From NCBI GenBank assembly GCA_016710165.1, contig JADJLJ010000005.1, forward strand, positions 186,001-250,000: 64,000 bases of DNA. Direction: 5' to 3'. The translations under genes and the position numbers were made by a program. A model generated the notes under the pieces. That model saw only the letters and a list, made by a program, of their open reading frames with translations. It did not search any database and was not told the DNA's origin. The stretch comes from Chitinophagaceae bacterium (GTDB lineage: Bacteria > Bacteroidota > Bacteroidia > Chitinophagales > Chitinophagaceae). Within the stretch, counting starts at the first letter, position 1. Every line of letters begins with the position of its first letter. Below, piece by piece: positions 8,353 through 17,818 of the stretch.

Positions 8353-9828
8353 ATGAGTAAAGAACTAACATCAAGGGCAGAAGATTATTCGCAATGGTAC
8401 AATGATCTTGTTATTAAAGGGGGGCTGGCCGATTATTCAGCCGTGCGGGGATGCATGGTCATCAAACCCTATGGTTTTGCCCTTTGGGAAAACATGCGTG
8501 ACCAGCTGGACAAAATGTTCAAGGAAACAGGGCATGTGAATGCCTATTTTCCCTTATTCATTCCCAAAAGTTTTTTAAGCAAGGAAGCCGCCCACGTGGA
8601 GGGTTTTGCAAAAGAATGCGCCGTGGTAACCCATTACCGCCTGATGAATGATCCCAATGGTAAAGGCATTGTGGTTGACCCGGATGCAAAACTGGAAGAA
8701 GAGCTGATCGTCAGGCCAACTTCTGAAACGATCATATGGAATACGTATAAGGACTGGATCCAGTCATACCGTGACCTTCCCTTGCTGATCAACCAATGGG
8801 CCAATGTTGTCCGTTGGGAAATGCGTACCCGTTTGTTCCTGCGTACGGCCGAATTTTTATGGCAGGAAGGGCACACGGCCCATGCAACAAAAGAAGAAGC
8901 CATTGAAGAAACGGAGAAAATGCTGGATGTGTATGCCGAATTTGTGGAAACCTATATGGCTGTACCCGTGATCAAAGGGGTGAAAACAGCCAGCGAGCGG
9001 TTTGCCGGCGCCGAAGACACCTATTGCATCGAGGCATTGATGCAGGACGGCAAGGCGTTGCAGGCAGGTACTTCCCATTTCCTGGGACAGAACTTTGCGA
9101 AGGCTTTTGAAGTGCAGTTCCTGAACAAGGAAAACAAGCAGGAATATGTGTGGGCCACGTCCTGGGGAGTATCAACAAGATTGATCGGCGCATTGATCAT
9201 GGCGCATAGCGATGACCAGGGATTGGTGATGCCGCCAAGGATCGCCCCCCTGCAGGTGGTCATCGTTCCTATTTACAAAGGGGAGGAGAGCAAAGCCGCC
9301 ATCGATGGAAAAGTGAATGAGATCATGCGGTCTTTAAAAGCAAAAGGCATCCGGGTTAAATACGATAGCAGCGATAACAGCCGCCCTGGCTGGAAATTTG
9401 CACAGTACGAATTGCAGGGTGTTCCGGTAAGGATCGCCATGGGCTTACGGGATATGGAAAACAATGTGGTGGAAGTTGCCCGCCGGGATACCAAAGAAAA
9501 AAACAGTATGCCGCTGGACGGACTGACTGATAATATTGCAAACCTGCTGGAAGAAATTCAGCTGAATATTTACAACAGGGCGCTTGTTTTCCGCAACGAA
9601 AATATCAGGCCTGCCAATACCTGGGATGAGTTTGTAAAACTGCTGGATGAAAAGGGAGGCTTTATCTCGGCGCATTGGGATGGCACTGCCGAAACGGAAG
9701 AGAAGATAAAAGAACAGACCAAGGCAACCATCCGTTGCATTCCGCTTAATAACAAGCAGGAGAGTGGCGCCTGTATCCTCACCGGCAAACCAAGTACACA
9801 GCGGGTGCTTTTTGCGAGGGCGTATTAA
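8353..9828 (+). CDS. proS: Prolyl-tRNA synthetase, type 3 (archaeal/eukaryotic-like)
   Basis: It charges tRNA-Pro. The 491-residue length, the absence of the INS editing domain, the N-terminus SRAEDYSQWYNDLVIKGGLADY and the C-terminal end FARAY are typical of the short type-3 form found in many Bacteroidota. Class II motifs include RPTSETIIWNTYKDWIQSYRDLP and the motif 2 region RWEMRTRLFLRTAEFLWQEGHTAH. The tRNA-Pro(CGG) gene lies 21 kb away. A large word-repeat island starts at the first base after the stop codon. Confidence 0.97.
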   Translation: MSKELTSRAEDYSQWYNDLVIKGGLADYSAVRGCMVIKPYGFALWENMRDQLDKMFKETGHVNAYFPLFIPKSFLSKEAAHVEGFAKECAVVTHYRLMNDPNGKGIVVDPDAKLEEELIVRPTSETIIWNTYKDWIQSYRDLPLLINQWANVVRWEMRTRLFLRTAEFLWQEGHTAHATKEEAIEETEKMLDVYAEFVETYMAVPVIKGVKTASERFAGAEDTYCIEALMQDGKALQAGTSHFLGQNFAKAFEVQFLNKENKQEYVWATSWGVSTRLIGALIMAHSDDQGLVMPPRIAPLQVVIVPIYKGEESKAAIDGKVNEIMRSLKAKGIRVKYDSSDNSRPGWKFAQYELQGVPVRIAMGLRDMENNVVEVARRDTKEKNSMPLDGLTDNIANLLEEIQLNIYNRALVFRNENIRPANTWDEFVKLLDEKGGFISAHWDGTAETEEKIKEQTKATIRCIPLNNKQESGACILTGKPSTQRVLFARAY

Positions 9829-10027
9829 ATCGTTAATCGTTATCCGTTAATCGTTATCCGTTAATCTGTATATCCGTTAATCCGTATATCCGTATATCCG
9901 TATATCCGTTAATCCGTATATCCGTGTATCCGTGTTCTGCTGATTCATAAATACGTTCAAACGGATTAACGTATTAACCAGTTAAAGTATTAACGTATTA
10001 ACGTATTAACCAATTAACGTGTTAACA
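9829..10027. repeat. 199-bp word-array island after proS, two complementary arms
   Basis: The left arm (9829-9933) is built of GTTAATC/GTTATCC 7-mers and GTATATCC/GTTAATCC 8-mers. After a spacer, the right arm (9959-10026) is built of GTATTAAC, CAATTAAC and GTGTTAAC 8-mers. GTTAAT words on the left are complementary to ATTAAC words on the right, so the transcript could fold into a long imperfect hairpin. The island fills nearly the whole gap between two genes. Confidence 0.9.
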
Positions 10028-10034
10028 GAAAAGA

Positions 10035-10345
10035 ATGTCTTTCTGGTTTTTAAATATTATTGACTGGCTCCAGCAGCACCAATTGCCCTGTTTGTTCAGG
10101 CAGCTTACACATATCGATTGTCCCGGATGCGGTATGCAGCGTAGTTTTTGTTGTTACTGGGTGGCGATTTTGCCGGAAGTATCCGGATGTATCCTGCTTT
10201 GATACCTGTTCTGTTGCTTTTCGGGCTTTTGATACTTCATGGGATCTTTAAGTTCAGGTGGGGGGCCGCTATCCTCAAATATTCTTTTATCTTTTGCACT
10301 GCTGTCATACTCCTTGGTTATTTTTACAAAATAGTGATTGCCTGA
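10035..10345 (+). pseudogene. DUF2752 membrane protein, frameshifted at a T5 run
   Basis: The frame from ATG 10035 encodes MSFWFLNIIDWLQQHQLPC and IDCPGCGMQRSF, the DUF2752 CPGCG motif. It then loses the frame at five Ts (10145-10149). One more T would continue as LLLLGGDFAGSIRMYPALIP, which is the rest of the family, with two hydrophobic helices to the stop at 10345. The function of DUF2752 is unknown. It is either a sequencing indel or a recently broken gene, since both halves are otherwise well preserved. Confidence 0.75.
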
Positions 10346-10471
10346 ACGGTATTAATATCATAAAAATGCCTGGTTCATTTTCTGTAAGCCCTTGCGATCT
10401 TTCAACAGCTTTTCTTTTGCATTCTGCTGAAAGTTTTACATATTCGTTCATCATTCATCAAAAAAACGGTC

Positions 10472-10909
10472 ATGGAAAATCCGGAACAGGATCACTTAGC
10501 CGAAATGGACCTGCAGCTTGAAGGAGAGGTCAGGCACCAGCTGAACGATGCTGCCAAATGGTCAAGATTCATTTCTGTTGTTGTATTCTTTGCCTGCGGC
10601 CTGGTGCTGGTATCCGGCACCATCGGCGGGGCGGCCATTTTCAATTCATTCAGGAGACTGGGCAATGCAGGCGATATCTTTACCGGGTTCGGTGGCTCCA
10701 TGCTTATTGTGGTGATCTTTTTTATGGTAGCCGTGGTGGCACTGGTATATTATTTCCTTTTCAATTTTTCTGCTAAGATAAAAAGCGCTTTGATAAGTGA
10801 GAGCATCACTGAGTTGAATGCCGGGTTACGGTCGCTGAAGATCTTTTTCATCATCACCACGGTTTTCGCCATTCTTTCCCTCCTTAATACCATTGTAAAA
10901 TTGTTTTAA
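10472..10909 (+). CDS. DUF5362-like membrane protein (first paralogue)
   Basis: This 145-residue protein starts with an acidic cytoplasmic segment (LEGEVRHQLNDAAKWSRF) and has about four hydrophobic helices, including ISVVVFFACGLVLVSG and LIVVIFFMVAVVALVYYFL, with the family's FSAKIKSAL...LNAGLRSLKIFF pattern. It is a paralogue of the next gene in the same direction, 17 bp away, and the two probably share a transcript. Function unknown. Name assigned from memory of the family pattern. Confidence 0.7.
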   Translation: MENPEQDHLAEMDLQLEGEVRHQLNDAAKWSRFISVVVFFACGLVLVSGTIGGAAIFNSFRRLGNAGDIFTGFGGSMLIVVIFFMVAVVALVYYFLFNFSAKIKSALISESITELNAGLRSLKIFFIITTVFAILSLLNTIVKLF

Positions 10910-10926
10910 ATAAATATACCTGCATC

Positions 10927-11361
10927 ATGGAAAATAACCCCAACAGCAGCATATTCGATTTTAACCTGGATGAAGAAAGCCGGTCTCACCTGGCGGCCAT
11001 CGCCCAATGGACAAATATCAATGCCATTGCAGGGCTTGCCAGTGCAGCCATTACCATTACTTTTTTTATAGTAACCCTGATCAGGCTGAGCAATTATGGC
11101 GGTAATCTTTTTTCCGGGCTTATTGTTGTATGGCCCTTCATCAGCCTGGTTGTTTCACTTGTTTTGAATATTACCCTGCTGAATGCATCTTCCAGTATTA
11201 AAAAGGGTATTGAAGGTTCAAGCCAGGCCCATTTTGAGACCGGCATCACAAAACTGGCCACTTATTTTAAAATAGTAGGCATCATCACCATCATTGCCAT
11301 TGTATTTGTCGCATTCGTAATGCTGGCAGGAATATTGGCGGGCAGGGGAACCGGTTTTTAA
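10927..11361 (+). CDS. DUF5362-like membrane protein (second paralogue)
   Basis: The 144-residue product repeats the layout of its neighbour: an acidic start (FDFNLDEESRSHLAAIAQWTN), then helices ITFFIVTLIRL, LIVVWPFISLVVSLVLNI and a final helix around residues 115-138, with the SSSIKKGIEG...FETGITKLATYFKIVG stretch between them. The pair looks like a local duplication. It converges on the RDD gene with only 11 bp between stop codons. Function unknown. Confidence 0.7.
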   Translation: MENNPNSSIFDFNLDEESRSHLAAIAQWTNINAIAGLASAAITITFFIVTLIRLSNYGGNLFSGLIVVWPFISLVVSLVLNITLLNASSSIKKGIEGSSQAHFETGITKLATYFKIVGIITIIAIVFVAFVMLAGILAGRGTGF

Positions 11362-11372
11362 ACAGCCCGGCC

Positions 11373-12158
11373 TCATTCTTTTGTGGCCAGGTAATTGTAA
11401 TCTTCCAGCAATTTTTCCAGGAACTGGTCAACATACAGGTCGCTTTGTATGTTGAGTACTTCTTTGATCTTCAGGGCTACCCGGTGGCACATATCGTAGT
11501 TGTTGCGCTTGCCGGCCTGCTGCAGCACCGACTTGATGGTGTTGATGTCCCGGTCGCTGAGGCGCATCACTTCGGGAAACATCACTTTATAATCGGTCTT
11601 GTTTATGTTCATGAACACCGTGTCGGCAACGGTCAGTGCCGATCGTGCATTCACCACCACGGTGCCGGCGATCATATCGCCCAGGCGCTGGCTTTTGGGC
11701 GATACAGAAATGATGATCACCACGGCAATGCCAAACAGGCCGGTGATGAACGTGTAGGCAAAAAGATTTGCATTTGAAAAAGCGATGTACCCGAACAGGA
11801 AGGGCCATTCAAAGAATTTGGTGATCCAGCGCAGGATGAACTGCCCGAGGGTAGGCTCGCCTCCTTCCAGGCTTATTACCCGAATTCCCATTATTTTTTT
11901 GCCAACCGTCTGCCCGTTCATCCACAGTTCGGTAAGCAGTGAATACAGCAGCATGGGCAGCGAAATGATAAGGATATCGAGGCCCATATTCTCTTCAAGT
12001 TCAAGCAGGAACCCGGCATACAGCAGGTATTTCATGCTGAAAAGGAAGATGATGAGCAGGATGAAATCGAGGATATAGGCAAGCAGCCGCTTATGAAATT
12101 CGGCGATCTCAAATTCCAGGTCGATATTAAATGCAGTTGCTATCCGGATGATGGACAT
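11373..12158 (-). CDS. RDD family membrane protein
   Basis: RDD proteins are small integral membrane proteins named for conserved Arg and Asp residues. This one (261 residues) shows FHKRLLAYILDFILLIIF in the first helix and GQTVGKKIMGIRVI, then LRWITKFFEWP and SQRLGDMIAGTVVV. A soluble C-terminal helical domain of about 80 residues follows. It is divergent from spoIIM and belongs to the conserved Bacteroidota cluster RDD / SpoIIM / DUF4129 / DUF4350 / MoxR / DUF58. A transport or envelope role is often proposed but is not shown. Confidence 0.88.
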   Translation of the reverse strand: MSIIRIATAFNIDLEFEIAEFHKRLLAYILDFILLIIFLFSMKYLLYAGFLLELEENMGLDILIISLPMLLYSLLTELWMNGQTVGKKIMGIRVISLEGGEPTLGQFILRWITKFFEWPFLFGYIAFSNANLFAYTFITGLFGIAVVIIISVSPKSQRLGDMIAGTVVVNARSALTVADTVFMNINKTDYKVMFPEVMRLSDRDINTIKSVLQQAGKRNNYDMCHRVALKIKEVLNIQSDLYVDQFLEKLLEDYNYLATKE

Positions 12159-12233
12159 GATGCCTGCAAATTACACATTGCCCGGTACAGTTATGCCCGA
12201 ACAGCAGTTTTTTTATTGCTGAAAAAAGACGAA

Positions 12234-12263
12234 TTTGTAGCATTAATTCAAAACCTTAATTTG
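12234..12263 (+). promoter_or_regulatory. Promoter of the SpoIIM-MoxR-DUF58 operon
   Basis: TTTG at 12234-12237 and TTAATTTG at 12256-12263 (consensus TAnnTTTG, one mismatch) are 18 bp apart, as expected for the Bacteroidota primary sigma factor. The -7 box ends 5 nt before ATG 12269, so the mRNA may be leaderless. Confidence 0.65.
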
Positions 12264-12268
12264 TCCCT

Positions 12269-13291
12269 ATGCGGGAAGCGATGTTCATCAAAAAGAATGC
12301 AGAGAAGTGGAATGAATACCAGCATTCTCCAACCGACAACCCCGATGTGACGGCGGAGCGGTTTGTTGACCTGATCGATGATCTCAGCTATGCAAAGACA
12401 TTCTACCCGAAGAGCAAGGTGACCCGCTGGATAAACGGGATAGCCGCGGGTATTTACCAGAGCATCTACCGCAATAAGAAAGAAAAGTACAGCCGCATAT
12501 TCACTTTCTGGAAATACGAACTGCCGCTCCTGTTCAAAAGGTATCACCGCATCTTTTTATTCACAACGGTTGTTTTCATCCTCTTTGTCGCCATCGGTGT
12601 TTTTTCCTCCATTTACAACGAGAACTTTGTACGGGGTGTGCTCGGCGATGGATATGTTGACATGACGGAGGAGAACATAGCCAAAGGGGACCCTTTCGGT
12701 GTGTATAAAGATGATAACCCTTTTTCAATGTTTGTACGGATCGGGTTCAATAATATCCGGGTGGCCTTTCTCTCGTTCATTTTCGGCTTTACGCTGGGCA
12801 TACTCACCATGTGGGTCATGTGGAAGAATGGTTTACTGCTGGGCAGCTTTCAATACATGTTCTTTGCAAAAGGACTGGGCACAAAATCGGTGCTGGTAAT
12901 ATGGATACACGGTACACTGGAGATATCTGCCATTGTGATCGCTTCCACCGCCGGCTTCATACTGGCAAGCGGGATCCTGTTCCCGAAAACCTATTCACGA
13001 TGGGTCTCGTTTAAAAGAAGCGCCCGGGATGCTGCCAAAGTGCTGATAAGCCTGGTACCCATTTTTATTGTGGCTGCGTTTTTTGAAAGTTATATCACGC
13101 ACCTCATGAGCCAGACCTTTGATAAGGCCGATAACCCGGGATTACCTGTCTGGGTCAGCATACTCATACTGGCGGTTTCACTGGCATTCATCATCTGGTA
13201 TTTTGTGATCCACCCCATACGTTTACATAAGAAAGGTTATTATATCCGGCCGGATGGCATCATTCACCGGCTGAAAAAGGAGAATGAATAA
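12269..13291 (+). CDS. SpoIIM family (stage II sporulation protein M-like) membrane protein
   Basis: The 340-residue protein begins with MREAMFIKKNAEKWNEYQ, the usual start of this family, with a cytoplasmic N-terminal region rich in basic residues. Hydrophobic segments follow around residues 95-115, 165-200, 210-240 and 265-315, with the conserved FVRIGFNNIRVAFLSFIFG and WIHGTLEISAIVI motifs. Non-sporulating bacteria carry it in MoxR/DUF58 clusters; its function there is unknown. It overlaps the next gene by 8 bp (13284-13291), which supports translational coupling. Confidence 0.88.
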   Translation: MREAMFIKKNAEKWNEYQHSPTDNPDVTAERFVDLIDDLSYAKTFYPKSKVTRWINGIAAGIYQSIYRNKKEKYSRIFTFWKYELPLLFKRYHRIFLFTTVVFILFVAIGVFSSIYNENFVRGVLGDGYVDMTEENIAKGDPFGVYKDDNPFSMFVRIGFNNIRVAFLSFIFGFTLGILTMWVMWKNGLLLGSFQYMFFAKGLGTKSVLVIWIHGTLEISAIVIASTAGFILASGILFPKTYSRWVSFKRSARDAAKVLISLVPIFIVAAFFESYITHLMSQTFDKADNPGLPVWVSILILAVSLAFIIWYFVIHPIRLHKKGYYIRPDGIIHRLKKENE

Positions 13292-14129
13292 ACGCATCTG
13301 CATATCACTGCTGGCCTTATTGTTTTTTGCTCCTGCACAGGGGCAGCAAAAAAGGTATATCTATATTGATTCTACGCTCATAAAGAACGGTGAACCATAC
13401 CCTGCAGAGGAGCCTGCAGATGAAGCAGTGGCGGAACCGGTGCCGGATGACCATACGGAAATCAACGAAGCGGTCAATGAAGAGGTACTGGACACCACCC
13501 TTTACCTGAACGGACTCATCACTTCCCCGGATTCTGTCAGGCAATGGAAGAAAGCGCAGGAATACGCCTACATGAAAAACATGGACAGTCTGCTGAAGGA
13601 CCTGCAGCAGAAAGAAAAAAACCAAAACCAACGTACCCCGGTATCAACCGGACCGGGTTTGCTTGAAAGCATTTTATCCTCCGCTATCTTAAAAATTTTG
13701 CTGTGGACCCTTGCCGGGGGTTTTGTTCTCTTTATTGTTTACCGGCTTTTCCTGGCCGATGGCGTATTCAGGCGGGAGTCCAGGCTGGTAAAGGATAAGG
13801 CACAGGAAATAGTGGAAGAGCACATTACCGGTGAAACTGATTTTGATGCATTGATAAACGGTGCGCTAACGAATAATAATTTCCGACAGGCAGTACGTTA
13901 CCAATACCTGCGTACGCTGCACAAACTGGCAGGCAGGAATTTTGTTGAGCTGGCGCCCGACAAAACCAATTACCAATATGTACGGGAAATTAAAGGTCCG
14001 GCCCTGCAGAATGACTTTGCGTCACTCACACTGAACTATGAGTATGTATGGTATGGAGAGTTTGAAGTGGAAAAGGATATCTACGATAAAATAGAGAAGG
14101 GCTTCAGGAACTTTAACCAAAAAGTATAA
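13284..14129 (+). CDS. DUF4129-type membrane protein
   Basis: The 281-residue product has a signal peptide (MNKRICISLLALLFFAPAQGQ), an acidic Pro-rich periplasmic stretch, and one membrane helix near residues 140-160 (ILLWTLAGGFVLFIVYRLF). The C-terminal cytoplasmic domain carries the DUF4129 pattern NNFRQAVRYQYLRTLHKLAGR and ending LNYEYVWYGEFEV. This domain regularly accompanies MoxR and DUF58 proteins. It is in the middle of the operon, overlapping spoIIM at its start. Confidence 0.8.
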   Translation: MNKRICISLLALLFFAPAQGQQKRYIYIDSTLIKNGEPYPAEEPADEAVAEPVPDDHTEINEAVNEEVLDTTLYLNGLITSPDSVRQWKKAQEYAYMKNMDSLLKDLQQKEKNQNQRTPVSTGPGLLESILSSAILKILLWTLAGGFVLFIVYRLFLADGVFRRESRLVKDKAQEIVEEHITGETDFDALINGALTNNNFRQAVRYQYLRTLHKLAGRNFVELAPDKTNYQYVREIKGPALQNDFASLTLNYEYVWYGEFEVEKDIYDKIEKGFRNFNQKV

Positions 14130-14133
14130 TGCA

Positions 14134-15339
14134 TTGTTGAAAAACAGCTACACATATCTTTTCCTGGCCGCAGCGGTACTGTTGTTGGCTGCCTGTCGCA
14201 GCGATAAGGGGCCTAAACTGCCGGCATTGAAAGAATCGTTTTCCAAAAAGGACAAGAACCCTTTTGGCGCCAGCATTGCTTACCGGCAGGTGAAGTCACT
14301 ATATGCATCCAATTCCATCCGGGATGTGCGGCAGCCCTTTTCAAAAACATGGAAGGAAATAAGTGACAGCGGGTCCCTGTATATATGCATTACCGGCTCG
14401 TTGTTTGTTAATGAAGAGGAAGCGGATGCCATGCTGCAATATGTGGATGCAGGCAATGACCTGTTCATTTCTGCCGCGTATATTGATGACGTATTGCAGC
14501 AAAAGATCAATTGCACGACGAAAGTGAATTTCAACCAGGTTTTTGGTGCCATGGCTTTTACGCAAACATCCACCCGGTCATTGGTAGAGCCGGATTCAGC
14601 ATATTCTTATTTCTATTACCCGTTCAATAATTATTTTGTGAAGATAGACAGCGGGCGTACCCGGGTCGTTGGCGTTAATGATGACCTGATGCCCAACTCC
14701 ATTGTTTACTTTCACGGGAGGGGCAAGTTGTACCTTCATTGCGACCCACGGGCCTTCAGCAATTATTTCCTGCTGAAGGACAGCAATTTTAAATACATGC
14801 AGCAAAGCCTGGCTTTTACTCCTGTTGTTCCCGGGCATGTGTATTGGGATGATCATTACAACAAACTGCGCCGCCGGAAAGGAGAGGATGATAATTTCTC
14901 AACCCTGAGCGAAATAATGAAACACCCGCCGCTGGTATATGCTTTTTGGCTTACCTTACTGCTGCTTCTGTTGTATGTGCTCTTTGGCGGCAAACGGGTT
15001 CAGCGGATCATTGAGCAACGCAAACCCAATGAGAACACCACCGTCACTTTTACCGAAACGATCGGGCGTTTGTACCTGCAGAAAAAGGACAACAAGAATA
15101 TCTCGGACAAAATGATCACCTATTTCAATGAATTCATCCGCAATAAATACTTTTTAAATACCAATAGCATCAATGAAGATTTCATCACTGCCCTGAGCCG
15201 TAAAAGCGGTGTGCAGCGGGAAAGCGTGGATTCCCTTTACCGTACCATCACCAGTGCGCAAAGCAGTGATCATTTAGACGATTACCAGTTACTTTCTTTA
15301 AATGAGCAGATCCAGAACTTCAATAAAAAAACTGTTTGA
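14134..15339 (+). CDS. DUF4350 domain lipoprotein, TTG start
   Basis: The 401-residue protein begins at a TTG (14134 or 14137) because no in-frame ATG precedes the lipoprotein signal YLFLAAAVLLLAAC. A soluble periplasmic domain with NPFGASIAYRQ and LYICITGSLFVNEEEADAML resembles the DUF4350 glutamine-amidotransferase-like fold. One membrane helix follows (around residues 270-285), then a cytoplasmic C-terminal helical domain. An ATG overlapping the upstream stop codon leads to an immediate stop and cannot be the start. It lies 4 bp after the DUF4129 gene. Confidence 0.8.
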   Translation: MLKNSYTYLFLAAAVLLLAACRSDKGPKLPALKESFSKKDKNPFGASIAYRQVKSLYASNSIRDVRQPFSKTWKEISDSGSLYICITGSLFVNEEEADAMLQYVDAGNDLFISAAYIDDVLQQKINCTTKVNFNQVFGAMAFTQTSTRSLVEPDSAYSYFYYPFNNYFVKIDSGRTRVVGVNDDLMPNSIVYFHGRGKLYLHCDPRAFSNYFLLKDSNFKYMQQSLAFTPVVPGHVYWDDHYNKLRRRKGEDDNFSTLSEIMKHPPLVYAFWLTLLLLLLYVLFGGKRVQRIIEQRKPNENTTVTFTETIGRLYLQKKDNKNISDKMITYFNEFIRNKYFLNTNSINEDFITALSRKSGVQRESVDSLYRTITSAQSSDHLDDYQLLSLNEQIQNFNKKTV

Positions 15340-15390
15340 GCATTCAGATCTTTACATTAAATAAACCTTCCCAAGCCAACGGATCGGATA

Positions 15391-15410
15391 GCTCCTTCCG
15401 GGGTTGGGGC
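15391..15410. repeat. REP-like GGAAGG...GGGGC fragment before moxR
   Basis: CTCCTTCCGGGGTTGGGGC ends with the GGGGTTGGGGC tail shared with the CCCC/GGGG elements near 25.9, 26.1 and 45.8 kb. It lies in the 84-bp gap ahead of the MoxR gene, the only sizeable gap inside this operon. Confidence 0.45.
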
Positions 15411-15423
15411 AAAACAAAAACTG

Positions 15424-16401
15424 ATGGAAGAAAATCTTTTTCAACAACGGATCGACCTCAGCGGCCTGAACAGGTCGGTTCACGAGATCCGCAATGAAAT
15501 TGCCCGGGTAATTGTCGGGCAATATAAAATGGTTGACCTGCTGCTCATCGGCTTATTGTGCGACGGGCACATATTGATCGAAGGCGTACCCGGCGTGGCT
15601 AAAACATTGACCGCAAAACTGCTGGCTAAGATCATTGATGTGGATTTTTCGAGGCTCCAGTTCACCCCCGACCTGATGCCGAGTGATGTAGTGGGCACTT
15701 CGGTGTTCAATCCCCGGGAAGGAGATTTCCGGTTCAAATCGGGGCCGGTATTCAGTAATATTGTTTTGATAGACGAGATAAACCGGGCCCCGGCAAAAAC
15801 GCAGGCAGCCCTGTTTGAAGTGATGGAAGAGCGCCAGGTAACGGTGGATGGTCATACCCATATGATGGAGATACCTTTTATCGTACTGGCAACGCAAAAC
15901 CCCATCGAGCAGGAGGGAACCTATCGTTTGCCCGAAGCACAACTGGATCGTTTTCTGTTTAAGATAGAAGTGAAGTATCCTTCGCTGGAAGAAGAGATCG
16001 CCATCCTCAACGGGCAACAGGGAAAATCGCAGGCACAGATGCTGGATGAAGTGAAGAAGATCTTATCGCCGGTGGACATACAGCACTACCGTACCCAGGT
16101 TCAGTCGGTGATCATAGAACCAAAGCTGGTGGAATTCATTGCAAAGATCGTTCATGAAACAAGGAATAACCCTGCTCTCTACCTGGGTGCTTCGCCAAGG
16201 GCATCGCTGGCCATACTCCGGTCTGCCAAAGCAAGTGCGGCCATAAAAGGAAGGGATTTTGTAACCCCCGAAGATATTGTGGAAATGACACCGCATGTAT
16301 TAAGGCACCGCATCATTCTTACCCCGGAGAAAGAAATGGAAGGGGTCACAGAAGATGACCTGATCGAAAATATCCTGAAATCCATTGAAGTACCGCGATA
16401 A
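15424..16401 (+). CDS. MoxR family AAA+ ATPase
   Basis: MoxR ATPases are thought to act as chaperones that help assemble or activate VWA-domain partners. This 325-residue protein has Walker A GVPGVAKT near residue 55, Walker B VLIDEINRAP, the sensor ATQNPIEQEGTYRLPEAQLDRF and the lid GASPRASLAI. The gene lies directly upstream of the DUF58 gene (3 bp between stop and start), the standard MoxR-DUF58 pairing. Confidence 0.95.
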   Translation: MEENLFQQRIDLSGLNRSVHEIRNEIARVIVGQYKMVDLLLIGLLCDGHILIEGVPGVAKTLTAKLLAKIIDVDFSRLQFTPDLMPSDVVGTSVFNPREGDFRFKSGPVFSNIVLIDEINRAPAKTQAALFEVMEERQVTVDGHTHMMEIPFIVLATQNPIEQEGTYRLPEAQLDRFLFKIEVKYPSLEEEIAILNGQQGKSQAQMLDEVKKILSPVDIQHYRTQVQSVIIEPKLVEFIAKIVHETRNNPALYLGASPRASLAILRSAKASAAIKGRDFVTPEDIVEMTPHVLRHRIILTPEKEMEGVTEDDLIENILKSIEVPR

Positions 16402-16404
16402 ACC

Positions 16405-17751
16405 ATGCCGGATCTTTTTAATAAATATATCAGTTCAGTATACCTCACCAGGCGTTTTTACCTGGTAATGGGTTTTTGCATTGTCCTGTTTATCACCTCC
16501 TTCCTGGTGCCGGGTATTTTTTTAATAGCGAAGATCCTTCTGTGGGTGCTTTTATCGCTGATTGTAGTTGACTATTTTTTTTTATTTGCATTGGGTAAAG
16601 CGCCGGCCGCAACGCGGCTGATGGCTGACCGGCTTAGTAATGGCGACGAAAATAAGATCGGGATACAGGTAAAGAACAACATGCCATTCACGGTACGCAT
16701 GGAGATCATCGATGAACTGCCTGTACAGTTTCAGAAAAGGGACTGGTTATTGTTCTATCGTTTTAAGGCAGGAGAGCAGAAGCATATCAGTTACAGCTTA
16801 CGTCCTGTGGAAAGGGGGGCGTATCATTTCGGGCGCATCATCCTTTATATTTCATCGTTGCTTGGTTTGTTAAAGCGCAGGCATAATATGGAAACGGAAC
16901 AGACCGTGGCTGTTTATCCTTCTTACCTGCAGATGCGTAAGTATGCTTTGCTTTCCCAAACCACCATACAGAGTGAACAGGGCAACAGGCGTATGCGGAA
17001 GATCGGTCACAGCATGGAGTTTGAGCAGATAAAGGAATATGTACGGGGTGATGATATCCGCAGTGTGAACTGGAAGGCAACCGCCCGGAAAGCTTCGCTG
17101 ATGGTGAACAGCTATACCGATGAACGGTCACAGCAGGTGTACTGCGTGATCGATAAGGGACGCCTGATGAAAATGCCTTTCGGCGGACTTACCCTTTTAG
17201 ACTATGCCATCAACAGTACGCTGGTGTTAGCGAATGTTTGCCTGCAGAAGCAGGACAGGGTAGGCGTGATCACTTTTGCAAACAAGATGGGATCGGTGCT
17301 TGCTGCCGACCGCAAACCTATTCAGCGGGAAAATATCCTGCAGTTGCTCTACAACCAGGAGACCGCTTTCCTGGAAAGTGATTACGAGATGCTTTATATG
17401 CAGATCCGGGGCCGGATAAAGCACCGCAGCCTGGTTGTGTTATATACCAACTTTGAATCCCTGAACGGCCTTTACCGCCAGTTGAATTATTTACGTTCCA
17501 TTGCCAAGCACCACCTGCTGATGGTGGTGTTTTTTGAGAATACCGAACTGCACCAGCTCTCCAACCTGCAGGCCCGCAATGTGGAAGAAGTGTATATAAA
17601 GACCATTGCCGAAAAATTCGAGTTTGAAAAAAGGCTTATCGTAAAGGAATTAAGGAAGCATGGCATCCTCTCTGTGCTGACTTCGCCGGAACATCTTACC
17701 ATCAATGCAGTGAATAAATACCTGGAGTTGAAGGCAAGACAGGCGATATAA
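16405..17751 (+). CDS. DUF58 domain protein
   Basis: The 448-residue protein has two N-terminal membrane helices (about residues 14-58) and then the DUF58 region with GQxRMRKIGHSMEF-like sequence, EQIKEYVRGDDIRSVNWKATAR, and a VWA-like part starting QVYCVIDKGRLM. DUF58 proteins are partners of MoxR ATPases. The MIDAS-like motif is DKGRLM rather than DxSxS, so metal binding by the VWA part is doubtful. It is the last gene of the operon. Confidence 0.92.
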   Translation: MPDLFNKYISSVYLTRRFYLVMGFCIVLFITSFLVPGIFLIAKILLWVLLSLIVVDYFFLFALGKAPAATRLMADRLSNGDENKIGIQVKNNMPFTVRMEIIDELPVQFQKRDWLLFYRFKAGEQKHISYSLRPVERGAYHFGRIILYISSLLGLLKRRHNMETEQTVAVYPSYLQMRKYALLSQTTIQSEQGNRRMRKIGHSMEFEQIKEYVRGDDIRSVNWKATARKASLMVNSYTDERSQQVYCVIDKGRLMKMPFGGLTLLDYAINSTLVLANVCLQKQDRVGVITFANKMGSVLAADRKPIQRENILQLLYNQETAFLESDYEMLYMQIRGRIKHRSLVVLYTNFESLNGLYRQLNYLRSIAKHHLLMVVFFENTELHQLSNLQARNVEEVYIKTIAEKFEFEKRLIVKELRKHGILSVLTSPEHLTINAVNKYLELKARQAI

Positions 17752-17818
17752 CAAAGAGGAACCGGGTTCATCAACCCCGCATCAAATTATCTTTTTCCAA
17801 CCCAGTTCAAAGAAAAAA

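Noticed and set aside
9829..10027. Low-complexity assembly artefact as the explanation of the proS island
   Set aside because: The words vary between units and the second arm is complementary, which a collapsed or expanded artefact would not produce, and similar islands with other words recur.
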